A stretch of 64,000 bases of DNA from Actinomycetota bacterium (GCA_016235065.1 JACRMB010000002.1:186001-250000), one strand, 5' to 3'; shown: positions 9,159 through 16,967, numbered from the stretch's first letter. The notes: a model not told the origin generated them from the letters alone. Made by a program: numbers and translations.

Positions 9159-9181
9159 TTGTCACAAAAGTGATGATCATC

Positions 9182-9210
9182 GGGTCCTCCTTCGGGAGGG
9201 CCCTTTTTTT
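9182..9210 (+). terminator. intrinsic terminator after csp
   Basis: GGGTCCTCC-TTC-GGGAGGGCCC hairpin followed by seven T. Confidence 0.9.
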
Positions 9211-9264
9211 ATGGATTTCCTCGGTCTTTTTTGCTTATATTCCTGCTGTTATCACAAAGACTTC

Positions 9265-9537
9265 CTACCCGCCCGCAACCGCCGGAACAATACTGACCTC
9301 GGCGCCATCAGCCACCTCGGTCTCCATCCCATCGGCAAAGCGGATGTCGTCGCCATCGATGTAGATGTTGATGAAGCGGCGCACCTCGCCGTTGTCCAGC
9401 AGGCGTTCGGCGATGCCCGGGTTCAGGTTCTCCAGCTCCATGATGATGCCGCCGATGGTGCCGGGATCCATCTCGATCATTCCTTCGCCGCCGGTCAGCT
9501 GCCTGAGCTGTGACGGTATCCTTACTTTAACGCTCAC
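9265..9537 (-). CDS. MoaD/ThiS-family ubiquitin-like sulfur carrier
   Basis: 90 aa from the GTG at 9537, chosen because AAAGGAG lies 8 bases upstream; the longer frame reaches into the thrC end with no RBS. Beta-grasp features: VSVKVRIPSQLRQLTGG, INIYIDGDDIRF, and the C-terminal diglycine VPAVAGG that MoeB/ThiF-like E1 enzymes adenylate and convert to a thiocarboxylate. It lies 73 bp downstream of thrC on the same strand with no terminator between, so it is in the same S-box-controlled transcript. No molybdopterin or thiamine gene is near. A role as sulfur donor in methionine-linked chemistry, like CysO or HcyS, is inferred. Confidence 0.85.
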   Translation of the reverse strand: MSVKVRIPSQLRQLTGGEGMIEMDPGTIGGIIMELENLNPGIAERLLDNGEVRRFINIYIDGDDIRFADGMETEVADGAEVSIVPAVAGG

Positions 9538-9610
9538 GGTGTTGCTCCTTTCAGGTCTGCCGGACGCTGTTCGCGACTCCGGCTTCCCGGTCCCGGATGG
9601 GGGAATCCGG

Positions 9611-10849
9611 TCATGATTTGATGACTTCTCCCAGTACATCTTCCTCGAACTGGGAATAACTTGGGTCGATCTGGAACGTACTTATCGTGTCCGCAACGGC
9701 GTCCAGCGTCTTGAGGCCGTCGCCGGTTATATACAGTACTGTCTCGTCGTCGGGATAGATCTTGCCGGCCGCAGCCAGTTTGGCGAGCACAGCGGTGGTG
9801 ACACCGCCAGCCGTCTCGGTAAAGATGCCGGTCGTCTCCGCCAGAAGCTTGATGCCGTCGACTATCTCCTGCTCGGTGACGCTCTCGATGGAGCCGCCGG
9901 TCTCGCGGACGACTTCGAGCGCGAAGATGCCGTCCGCCGGGTTGCCGATGGCAAGCGATTTGGCGATGGTGTCCGGTTTCACCGGCTTCACGTGCTCGGC
10001 TTCCTCGGCGTAAGCTGCCGCCACCGGGCCGCAGCCCAGCGCCTGGGCGCCGTGTACCGAGGGAGCCTTGCGCCTGATCAGCCCGACTTCGCCCAGCTCC
10101 CAGAAACCCTTGTGTATCTTCGTCAGCAGTGAACCGGAAGCCACCGGGGTGACGACCTTGTCAGGAGCCCGCCAGCCCAGCTGTTCCGCGGTCTCGAACG
10201 CCAGCGTCTTCGAACCTTCGGCGTAATACGGCCGCACGTTCACGTTGACGAAAGCCCAGTTTTTCTCGGAAGCGATCTCGGTGCAGAGGCGGTTCACGTC
10301 GTCATAGTTGCCGTTGACCTTGACTACATTGACTCCGTAGATGGCTGTGGCGATTATCTTCTGGATCTCCAGGTTGGCCGGCACGAAGACGAAGGCCTCG
10401 GTGCCTGATGCCGCCGCGTGGGCGGCGACGCTGTTGGCCAGGTTGCCGGTGGAGGCGCAGGCGACCACCTCGAAGCCCATCTCCAGGGCCCGCTGCAGCG
10501 CCACGGATACGACCCGGTCCTTGAAGGAGTGGGTGGGGTTGGCGGTATCGTTCTTGACCCAGAGCTTCTTGAGCCCCAGTTCCGCCGCCAGCCGGTCGGC
10601 TTTGATCAGCGGTGTGAATCCGGCCTGCAGATCGACCGCGGGCTTGTCGTTCACGGGAAGGAAATCCTTGTAACGCCAGAGGGATGGCGGACCATGGCTG
10701 ATGCGCTCCTTTGTGGCCCGCCGGCGGATCTTCTCATAGTCGTAGGCGACCTCGAGCGGTCCGAAGCAGAATTCGCAGACGAACAGCGCTTTCAGCGGAT
10801 AGGTTCGCCCGCATTCCTTACACTTCAGATTTTCGGCGGTAGTTGCCAA
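9611..10849 (-). CDS. thrC: threonine synthase-family PLP enzyme under SAM riboswitch control
   Basis: 412 aa, fold-type II PLP enzyme. An N-terminal zinc ribbon (CKECG...CEFCFG, residues ~10-30) is followed by the PLP lysine in NPTHSFKDR, the SNxAN-like ASTGNLANS loop, and the phosphate-binding TGDGLKT near the C-terminus. The family converts O-phosphohomoserine to threonine. Two points are unusual: expression is governed by a SAM-I riboswitch, and the next gene encodes a sulfur carrier. Either this is ordinary ThrC coupled to methionine status at the O-phosphohomoserine branch point, or it uses a carrier thiocarboxylate as nucleophile to make homocysteine. The sequence alone cannot decide. 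Confidence 0.9.
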   Translation of the reverse strand: MATTAENLKCKECGRTYPLKALFVCEFCFGPLEVAYDYEKIRRRATKERISHGPPSLWRYKDFLPVNDKPAVDLQAGFTPLIKADRLAAELGLKKLWVKNDTANPTHSFKDRVVSVALQRALEMGFEVVACASTGNLANSVAAHAAASGTEAFVFVPANLEIQKIIATAIYGVNVVKVNGNYDDVNRLCTEIASEKNWAFVNVNVRPYYAEGSKTLAFETAEQLGWRAPDKVVTPVASGSLLTKIHKGFWELGEVGLIRRKAPSVHGAQALGCGPVAAAYAEEAEHVKPVKPDTIAKSLAIGNPADGIFALEVVRETGGSIESVTEQEIVDGIKLLAETTGIFTETAGGVTTAVLAKLAAAGKIYPDDETVLYITGDGLKTLDAVADTISTFQIDPSYSQFEEDVLGEVIKS

Positions 10850-10944
10850 AACAGACTCCTATTTGGCGATGGCGCAAGTGGGGAACTCCAGAGGCGGGCT
10901 CACAGCGTGCCGATGGCACAGTATTGCCCACCGGGCGGGGCATC

Positions 10945-11122
10945 AAAAAAACCTCCGCACGGTGATGTGGCAGAGGCTTGCACAGGTTATAACCTATAGC
11001 CACATCTTCCAGACCGGTAAGGTCTGCAGGAGTTGGCACCTTGCATGCTTGGGTCCGAAGACACCTTACCGCAGGTTGCCGAGGCTTCACAGGGCCAGTC
11101 CCTCCACCTCTCCAGATGCGCA
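10945..11122 (-). ncRNA. SAM-I (S-box) riboswitch with terminator, upstream of thrC
   Basis: Read on the minus strand, the aptamer contains the S-box core GGTGGAGGGACTGGCC, then GAAGCC.CGGCAACC and later GGTGCCAACTCC. P1 pairs CGCATCT (11113-11119) with AGATGTG (from 11007 down). Downstream a CCTCTGC.AC / GTGCGGAGG hairpin with seven T (T-run at 10945-10951) forms a terminator. The P1 3' strand GATGTGG is complementary to CCACATC in that terminator, so an antiterminator is visible. SAM binding should therefore switch thrC and the sulfur carrier off. Confidence 0.95.
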
Positions 11123-11149
11123 CAACGCGTGTACAGTTGTAGCTTTAGG

Positions 11150-11179
11150 AGTCTAACAAGCAGGCGCGGGGCAAGTCAA
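11150..11179 (-). promoter_or_regulatory. promoter of the thrC transcript
   Basis: TTGACT (11179-11174) and TAGACT (11155-11150) with an 18-bp spacer, ~30 bp before the aptamer. Five of the six -35 bases belong to the left copy of the casposon target duplication, so the insertion boundary sits nine bases upstream of the -35 box. Confidence 0.75.
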
Positions 11180-11188
11180 GCCATAGCT
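11175..11188. repeat. casposon target-site duplication, left copy
   Basis: GTCAAGCCATAGCT, identical to 25064-25077, abutting the left terminal inverted repeat. A 14-bp duplication is the size reported for casposons. One further G is ambiguous, so 15 bp is also possible. Confidence 0.95.
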
Positions 11189-11223
11189 GGGATAGGAGAT
11201 AGGGGGGCGCAAAAGTGCACCCC
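11189..11223 (+). repeat. casposon left terminal inverted repeat
   Basis: Starts GGGATAGGAGATAG and ends AAAAGTGCACCCC. It matches the reverse complement of 25029-25063 except at positions 15 (G/A) and 22 (C/A). It contains the palindrome GTGCAC. Confidence 0.95.
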
Positions 11224-11275
11224 TTACCCGGGGCAGTATATTCAAGCTGCCCGCAGATGCGCCCGGATGCCTAAT

Positions 11276-11611
11276 CTATTTTTTTATATTAATTAAGCGC
11301 GTAATTATTTCTATTTTTATGTGTTCAGGTATGTTTGGATTTTTAGAAATTCTTTCTAACCGTTCCTCAAATCTATCATTCTTAACTTTAAACAATGCAT
11401 TTATTAAAGTGAGAAACAGCGCGGTAAGTGCGCAGATACCAATGGTGTACCAGTTTGTTTCAAATAGCTTAAAGAAAATAATTGGCCTTGTTTCTTCATC
11501 TGACCAATTTAATTCAAAATGAAATACAAATGTTAGTAAGGCCCCCCCAATAAGAATCGAATATAACTTTATTTTTAGATTCATGAAAGACGGCAATTTA
11601 ATTCTCCTCAT
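11276..11611 (-). CDS. casposon cargo: small membrane protein
   Basis: 111 aa, unrecognised. Two transmembrane segments (LYSILIGGALLTFVFHF; WYTIGICALTALFLTLINALF) are followed by a basic cytoplasmic-type tail (RFEERLERI...IKK). AT-rich codon use contrasts with the host genes. Its start overlaps the end of the 11598-11915 gene by 14 bp, so the two are co-translated and probably interact. Confidence 0.6.
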   Translation of the reverse strand: MRRIKLPSFMNLKIKLYSILIGGALLTFVFHFELNWSDEETRPIIFFKLFETNWYTIGICALTALFLTLINALFKVKNDRFEERLERISKNPNIPEHIKIEIITRLINIKK

Positions 11612-11915
11612 TATTAAGTTCTATGTCAGAATCGGAAATAGTTTCTCCAATTTTATTGAAACCAAGATAATTCTTTTGAAATGATATATCGATCATTGAT
11701 TCGTATCTTCTTTTTTCCATATTTGATAAATAACTTCCGGCGCTCAGAAAAATGCCCAAGCTGATAAAAAACATCAAATTAATGGAAGATGCTATAAGAG
11801 TAATCAGTATAAGAATCAGAATGGTAGTTAGAGACAGTATGGGCCATTCATATCTCCAAAAATGTGCATTGAATACTTCTCTTTTTATAACCATTTCAAA
11901 ATAAGATGATTTCAT
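11598..11915 (-). CDS. casposon cargo: small membrane protein
   Basis: 105 aa, unrecognised. Residues ~24-62 form two adjacent hydrophobic segments (WPILSLTTILILILITLIAS; LMFFISLGIFLSAGSYL), followed by a polar, acidic tail. It is the upstream member of a two-gene operon with 11276-11611. The pair is the leftmost cargo; small two-TM proteins in mobile elements are often defence effectors or immunity proteins, but nothing specific supports that here. Confidence 0.58.
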   Translation of the reverse strand: MKSSYFEMVIKREVFNAHFWRYEWPILSLTTILILILITLIASSINLMFFISLGIFLSAGSYLSNMEKRRYESMIDISFQKNYLGFNKIGETISDSDIELNNEEN

Positions 11916-12060
11916 TAAACAGCTTCCTATCTTTTTGTGAGCGTCAGGGAAAGTCGGAGCGGTTCATAAAGACACTTTCTACATCAGATAGCAGTTACTA
12001 TTTCCTGCCAGAAAAAAATATACTGCCCCCACTTTGGTAGGCTTGTCCTTAGGTATAGAC

Positions 12061-12309
12061 TCAGTGCTCTTTATCTTTTGGTGGATTCGGATCATGTCCG
12101 GGAGGAATAGTATCTTTACTTCGAATCTTTCCATTCAAGCCCTTTATCGTAAGCTCGCCACCACCCTGATTTTGGAGCATTGATTTTGCGGCTTGTTCCG
12201 CATCTTTTTGTGTTCGATGAAGACTAGATGCCTTCGAAGCGCTGTTTAGCTTGTTTTCCCAAGCGCCATCTGAACGTTTTGACACTGTTCTGTTTTTATT
12301 TCCAGCCAT
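12061..12309 (-). CDS. casposon cargo: DUF2188 family protein
   Basis: 82 aa from ATG 12309 (AAGGAGG six bases upstream). The DUF2188 pattern is clear: RTVSKRSDGAWENKL, then ASSLHRTQKDAEQAAKSML, then GGGELTIKGLNGKIRSKDTI and a PPGHDPNPP tail. The family is small, widespread and of unknown biochemical role, often in accessory DNA. It has its own RBS and stands alone between the membrane-protein pair and the DUF3892 gene. Confidence 0.82.
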   Translation of the reverse strand: MAGNKNRTVSKRSDGAWENKLNSASKASSLHRTQKDAEQAAKSMLQNQGGGELTIKGLNGKIRSKDTIPPGHDPNPPKDKEH

Positions 12310-12418
12310 CACATACCTCCTTCATTATTTTTTTGGGGCGTTCCATATTTTCCCTTTACTGCACAACTCAATTCTTCCAAGTTTAGATATACATGTTGTT
12401 TTTTGTAAGAAAAGACGC

Positions 12419-12721
12419 TCAAAATCTCGGCAAATTTTCAAGATTATCATTCTCTTGTCTATTAGCATCTGTTCGAATATATTTTTTCCCATTTACATTG
12501 ATGATTTCAACATCTGAGCCTTTTTGCCATTGTTTATCTTTCTTTATAATTGTTACGAGTGTTACCCCTGTTTCTAAAGCAGCGATAACGTTCTCTCGTA
12601 GCACATCCTCAGGATCACCAAATGTTTCTCCCAAGTCTTCCCTTACACGCGCCTTGATGATATGAGTTTCAGGTTCATTGTATTGAACATGAGTAATTCC
12701 AAAGTCCGCCCATTTTTCCAT
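12419..12721 (-). CDS. casposon cargo: DUF3892 family protein
   Basis: 100 aa from ATG 12721 (AGAGAGG upstream); the frame extends further but the family begins at EKWADFGITHVQYN. Features are THIIKARVREDLG, VTLVTIIKKDKQWQKG, and the conserved C-terminal block GKKYIRTDANR..NDNLENLP. The function is unknown. DUF3892 and DUF2188 proteins both recur in accessory regions, and finding both here suggests a shared cargo theme. Confidence 0.8.
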   Translation of the reverse strand: MEKWADFGITHVQYNEPETHIIKARVREDLGETFGDPEDVLRENVIAALETGVTLVTIIKKDKQWQKGSDVEIINVNGKKYIRTDANRQENDNLENLPRF

Positions 12722-12896
12722 GATAAGGCCTCTCTTATAGCTGATTTTAGCTATCCATCGATGATTCAATCATTTGAAAGTAACCGTGTCAAAATAATCT
12801 TTAAGCTTCTAGAACACACTTATTTATCCGATTCACCCTGTATAATTTCTTGAACCAGATCAAATCAAAGAGATAGAATCAGATCAAAGTTGAAAT

Positions 12897-13403
12897 ATGA
12901 GCGAAAAACTAAAAACTGAAGATGACAGCCTCGACCTCGTTTTTGAGGAATCGAGAGCCCAGCTAAATAGCCAATTTGAGCAGATTCATCAGATTAATGG
13001 ACGAGCTCAAATGCTCGTTACGTTTTCGGGAGTCTACCTAGCGGCACTGATCGCCGTGGGACGCTATCTTTTCATTCCGGCGACGATTCTTTCAACAATT
13101 CTTGGAAGTGTGGCAGTTGCAATCTACATAGTCGAAAGCTTCTTTGCTTATCGCGGTTACAAGGTTAGGGATTTTGAGAGAGACCCTAATCTTGAGAAAC
13201 TGAATAAGAGTTATGCGGAAAGAACTAGCAGATACACAAAACAACAATTAATTCTTAATTGGAGCAAGAATCATAAGAAGAATATCGCAGTAATTAAAAG
13301 GAAATTAAAGAATTTAAACCGAGCTCTTTTCCTTCTCTTTTTTGAAACGGTGTATCTAGCAATAATTCTAATGGTTTTATCTTCGTTTAAGGGAGGTGAT
13401 TAA
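12897..13403 (+). CDS. casposon cargo: multi-pass membrane protein with helical linker
   Basis: 168 aa. An N-terminal amphipathic helix (ESRAQLNSQFEQIHQINGRA) leads into two transmembrane segments (LVTFSGVYLAALIAVGRY; TILSTILGSVAVAIYIVESF), a charged helical stretch, and a third segment at the C-terminus (LFLLFFETVYLAIILMVLS). The layout, with an RAQMLxxFSG entry motif, recalls small sensor/effector membrane proteins such as the SLATT and Pycsar-TM groups, but I cannot assign it to either. It is translated with the two small acidic ORFs that follow immediately. Confidence 0.6.
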   Translation: MSEKLKTEDDSLDLVFEESRAQLNSQFEQIHQINGRAQMLVTFSGVYLAALIAVGRYLFIPATILSTILGSVAVAIYIVESFFAYRGYKVRDFERDPNLEKLNKSYAERTSRYTKQQLILNWSKNHKKNIAVIKRKLKNLNRALFLLFFETVYLAIILMVLSSFKGGD

Positions 13404-13502
13404 ATGATGGATGATAAAGATGAGGCTCCAGAAGAACCTGATCCCGAACTTTCTAATACGGTTGAATTAAATGATGATGAAGGAGGTATTAAGTTAAAGT
13501 GA
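13404..13502 (+). CDS. small acidic protein (32 aa), first of a tandem pair
   Basis: MMDDKDEAPEEPDPELSN continues to a C-terminal GGIKLK. GGGAGGTGAT precedes the start, which directly follows the stop of the membrane-protein gene. Its stop overlaps the next start by four bases (GTGA). Strongly acidic and Pro-rich. The function is unknown; it may partner the preceding membrane protein. Confidence 0.55.
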   Translation: MMDDKDEAPEEPDPELSNTVELNDDEGGIKLK

Positions 13503-13612
13503 ATGAAGAAAAGGAAGAACCTGAAGAACCAGAACCAAGCGAGCCTGATCCTGACTTAACACACATCATTACAGAAGACGATAAACCGGCTACCGAGAAA
13601 CGTTCGGAGTAA
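13499..13612 (+). CDS. small acidic protein (37 aa), second of a tandem pair
   Basis: GTG start overlapping the previous stop, with AAGGAGG 12 bases upstream inside the previous ORF. EEPEPSEPDPDLTHIITEDD parallels EEPDPELSNTVELNDD of the first ORF, so the two are probably a tandem duplication. The stop is at 13610-13612, ahead of a terminator. The function is unknown. Confidence 0.55.
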   Translation: MNEEKEEPEEPEPSEPDPDLTHIITEDDKPATEKRSE

Positions 13613-13644
13613 AAATTGATGCTGGGGGGATTAATCACTGCCTT

Positions 13645-13677
13645 AAAAATACGCCTTCACCAGAAGGCGTATTTTTT
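13645..13677. terminator. bidirectional intrinsic terminator
   Basis: AAAAATACGCCTTC-ACCA-GAAGGCGTATTTTTT hairpin between convergent cargo genes (13612 forward, 13718 reverse). The A-run and T-run let it serve both strands. Confidence 0.92.
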
Positions 13678-13717
13678 ATGTGTGCGATTATTCTCTGTAA
13701 CCCAATAAATGTAGCCC

Positions 13718-15202
13718 TTATCTCTTAAATCTTCTTCTAATTGCTAATAGGGAAAGTGCAATAAATATCGGGCCAAGAATTGCCCATGAGACCGCTATCA
13801 ATCGACTCCAATTACTTATTAGACTAATGTCTTCTGGTCGTTGAAGAATTGCTACTTGTAATCCATACAGCATAGTTCTCGAAAAAAACGACCAGGATAA
13901 ATCCATTCTTTGTTCGTCTACGGTTGCACCAGCTATTAGTATTAACAATGCAAAGACAGGCAATCCAAGTATCAAAAATAGGATTGGACGAAGCCATTTC
14001 TCACCGTAATAACTGACTAACATGTATGCCGAGAGCAACCATCTCTCAGGCTGCCATGGCTTACGAAGGCTTTTCTTAAATTCCATTTCGCCGATGTGAA
14101 AATCCCCAGCCGTTTCGTAATCAGCACGGCTTTCGCAACTATGCTTTAGTTGACGATAAAGTATTTCGAGCGAATTTTGTATCGATGAGTCTCTGCGGAT
14201 TTCGATTCCATTCTTTTTCCAATACTCTTGGTCGTCTTCATACAGTCTTTTCCTTTTAAAAATCCACCTTCCCTTTTCGGGCCACTCAACATCCTCAAAA
14301 CTGAAATTTGTTACATCCGTATATAGAAACTTTGTCTTTGACAGATCAAGACATCGAAATACGATATTTGATTCATTCTGAAGATTCAGGTATCTGAAAT
14401 CTGCCTCTTTACAAAAATATTGGTCCTCTGGACTGTAAGGCTTCATTTTCTGAAAAATTCCTTTTCTTAAGAAATTAGATTTCGTAAATTCTACAGAATC
14501 TTCGAAGCGCGCATTAGTAAAGTCTGCGACGTCTGCAAATAGTACGTTCTGAAAAATTGTTTCTTTGAAAAATTTAGAATTCGTAAAATCAAGTTTCTGA
14601 AACTCTGCTTTTCGGAATATTGCCACATCATGAAAATTTGCATCCTCAAAATAGGCTTCATCACGAAATTTCACATAATCAAACCTTGCTTCACCCAAGA
14701 ACTTTACATAACGGAACGACCCACCTTGGTCAAAACATTCTCCCATCACTGCCTTTGAAGAAAAGGTAGTATCGCGAAAGCCAGCACTCCCTCGGAACTT
14801 TGCATAGAAATAAACTTCCCCATTAAAGGCTGCACTTGAGAAATTTGCACCTTTTTGAAATTCAGTTTCAATAAAATATGCGTCATCTAAAAAAATGGTA
14901 TTAAAGAATTGGCAAGCGCCAATAAATTTGGAATTAGAAAAAGCAACTTTACCTCTAAAAATGGCGTTCTTAAAAGTTACTTCTGGTAACTGACTATTTA
15001 CGAAATATTCAACGGGAAAGTCTTTTGGGAAAACGAACCCACTAAAATTCCATGAACGTGGATTTCCTTCTTGTAATCTTCGCAGCTCGCCTAGAAAGTG
15101 TTCAAAAGTTTTTTGCGGATCATCATCATGAAATAAGCAGAAACCGTTTTCTGTAACAGCTTTTCGCCAACATCCATCCGCATGACATTGTTGTTCATTC
15201 AT
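13718..15202 (-). CDS. casposon cargo: pentapeptide-repeat membrane protein
   Basis: 494 aa. An N-terminal Cys/His cluster (C6, C11, C22, H25) looks like a small zinc site. Residues ~70-275 are pentapeptide repeats of the F-rich type (VTFKNAIFRGKVAFSNSKF; ANFSSAAFNGEVYFYAKF), forming a quadrilateral beta-helix. The C-terminal third has two transmembrane segments (LRPILFLILGLPVFALLILI; LIAVSWAILGPIFIALSLLA), ending in the basic RRRFKR seen in pentapeptide proteins with channel-like membrane domains. The role is unknown; it is the largest cargo gene outside the core. Confidence 0.85.
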   Translation of the reverse strand: MNEQQCHADGCWRKAVTENGFCLFHDDDPQKTFEHFLGELRRLQEGNPRSWNFSGFVFPKDFPVEYFVNSQLPEVTFKNAIFRGKVAFSNSKFIGACQFFNTIFLDDAYFIETEFQKGANFSSAAFNGEVYFYAKFRGSAGFRDTTFSSKAVMGECFDQGGSFRYVKFLGEARFDYVKFRDEAYFEDANFHDVAIFRKAEFQKLDFTNSKFFKETIFQNVLFADVADFTNARFEDSVEFTKSNFLRKGIFQKMKPYSPEDQYFCKEADFRYLNLQNESNIVFRCLDLSKTKFLYTDVTNFSFEDVEWPEKGRWIFKRKRLYEDDQEYWKKNGIEIRRDSSIQNSLEILYRQLKHSCESRADYETAGDFHIGEMEFKKSLRKPWQPERWLLSAYMLVSYYGEKWLRPILFLILGLPVFALLILIAGATVDEQRMDLSWSFFSRTMLYGLQVAILQRPEDISLISNWSRLIAVSWAILGPIFIALSLLAIRRRFKR

Positions 15203-15348
15203 ATGATCGCTATTGGAGTAATAATATTTTGCCTTCTAATTCTTAATGACCGAGACCAATGCGTTATTTCTATTACAAACTGTTCCTTTTGCCATTTTAA
15301 TTTGACTTAGTAACCTTATCACTTGAATAGGTCCGGGTTCATCCTTTC

Positions 15349-16890
15349 TTAGAGCCCCTGAGTAGCCTGGCGAAACTTCTCCCAATGCCTGGGATGCGGC
15401 ACCTTAAGCCCCCGCCGTATAAAAGAACAATACCTGATGGAAAGACCAGTCTCCCGCTGTAGCTTTCTAAGCGGAACATCTTTGATTAAAGGAAGAATCT
15501 CCCGCGTAAATACCGCCGGTTCAGGCCGCTCATTGGCTTGATCCCATGCTTTGTTAGCTTCCAAGCTGGCAGATACCACCTTGCCGCGCTTCACCGCTGC
15601 CTTACCTCCGTGCGTTGGGTCTTTACCCGCATCCATTAAAGCAGCCAGCTTGGCTGGGCCTAATATACTTAACCGCTTAAGATTTTCTTCTCTCTCACTA
15701 CCGAGACAAGCGTCGCAAAACAAGCGCCCATCTTTCTCAAGTGGTCCACCACACGACTGACAAACGGGCTTTAGTTTCGGTAGTGCGGTGTTTGAACTCT
15801 TCTTAGGCTTACGTCTTATTCCATCCCTGCCGCTGCTTCTGTTTGCTTGGGTTAAATTTGTCGGCAGTTTAATCGGTAATCCGTCCACCAAGCTCTTCGC
15901 GGTCTCTTCAACCAGTGGAGCCGCTAGCTGCGACCAGGTAAGGCGTGTTTCTGCGAGCGTATGCGTAAACGGTGATAAGAGACGGCAAACGCCTTTTCTG
16001 GTCTCGGCAAAATCCGCCGCCCTAAACGTCCTGCTTTGAAGAATCTTAATGACACATAAATCGACTTTGGGCCGGATAGCTTCCATAAGATCGAGAGTAA
16101 GTGAATCCCTGCTACCTTGATCGGCATGCATAAAGCCGAGTCCGGGATCAAGACCACCGGCAAGGCATGCAATTCTTGTTTCCGCTTCCACTATTGCATA
16201 TAGATAGTTAAGCAAGGCATTAATAGGATTTGCGGCAAGTCTCGGAGAGCGAGTTAAAGGTGATAGTCTTTTCCCAAAAGTTAGCCAATGATCAGGAAGA
16301 CGTTTGATATCACCTTTGGCGAATCTGATAGAAACAGCTTTCCACGTGTTCCAATATGCCAATGCGGCGCCTGCTTCTAAAATTCGAAGAGCTTTGATAG
16401 ATGAGGTCTTTTCAACCTGCATCAGCGCTTTTTCGATTTCCCGCTTGGCGTTTTCGGAATTCGGTAAATGTTCCAAAACCTCAAGATGCCCGGCAAATTT
16501 TTCTGCAATTAACTTTTGGGAAATCCTGAGTCCTACTCCATTTGCACTAGCGATAGCTTGCGCCCTTCTAAGTTTCGCTTCATTTAGACCATAGCCAGCC
16601 GAAGAGGCAAGTAGCTTTCCGTCTTTATCGATCTGAATGAAAGTAATTCCGACATCCGAAAGCCAGCGAATGGCCTCGAACGTAATAATTCCAGTATGAC
16701 CGACAACGACAAGCCGCTTTATATTCGCTAATGCCTTCGGAAAGACGCGCTCTCGCCGCTCGCGACCAATGCCGTCAGAGACAACTAGATGCTTGCGGTT
16801 CACGCAAATTTTGACGCCGTAGCCATCAACAACGCAGACGCCGTTTTTGGGGGTAAGAGAAGAAAAGGTTGTGCTAATATCAGTTTGCAT
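15349..16890 (-). CDS. casposase: Cas1-family integrase with zinc ribbon and C-terminal HTH
   Basis: 513 aa integrase, predicted to insert the element's 3' ends into target DNA. Residues ~15-100 form the Cas1 N-terminal beta domain (RVFPKALANIKRLVVVGHTG). The alpha-helical domain holds the metal-binding triad E237 (YAIVEAE), H255 (DPGLGFMHAD) and E270 with D267 (LDLME). Unlike CRISPR Cas1 (~300-340 aa), it continues with a Cys4 zinc ribbon (C377, C380, C392, C395) and an HTH at ~465-500. The HTH is homologous to the end of the PolB at 19048-22239. The context of TIRs, PolB and no cas2 supports casposase rather than CRISPR adaptation. Confidence 0.95.
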   Translation of the reverse strand: MQTDISTTFSSLTPKNGVCVVDGYGVKICVNRKHLVVSDGIGRERRERVFPKALANIKRLVVVGHTGIITFEAIRWLSDVGITFIQIDKDGKLLASSAGYGLNEAKLRRAQAIASANGVGLRISQKLIAEKFAGHLEVLEHLPNSENAKREIEKALMQVEKTSSIKALRILEAGAALAYWNTWKAVSIRFAKGDIKRLPDHWLTFGKRLSPLTRSPRLAANPINALLNYLYAIVEAETRIACLAGGLDPGLGFMHADQGSRDSLTLDLMEAIRPKVDLCVIKILQSRTFRAADFAETRKGVCRLLSPFTHTLAETRLTWSQLAAPLVEETAKSLVDGLPIKLPTNLTQANRSSGRDGIRRKPKKSSNTALPKLKPVCQSCGGPLEKDGRLFCDACLGSEREENLKRLSILGPAKLAALMDAGKDPTHGGKAAVKRGKVVSASLEANKAWDQANERPEPAVFTREILPLIKDVPLRKLQRETGLSIRYCSFIRRGLKVPHPRHWEKFRQATQGL

Positions 16891-16967
16891 ACGGACCTCG
16901 TTTCCGTGTGCCAGGCCCCCGGACCGCTACAACGGTTGCGGGGGCGATTAATATGGTAAGAACTTAT

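Noticed and set aside
11120-11190. tRNA 3' end as the casposon target
   Set aside because: No cloverleaf or CCA-type end can be built on either side of the duplication; the site is a promoter region.
11033-11296. ORFs crossing the left casposon boundary
   Set aside because: They run antisense through the S-box aptamer and across the inverted repeat; no RBS and no recognisable domain.
15349-16890. CRISPR-Cas adaptation module, because of the Cas1 homolog
   Set aside because: No CRISPR repeats, cas2 or effector genes. The protein is far longer than CRISPR Cas1 and lies with PolB between terminal inverted repeats, so it is a casposase.
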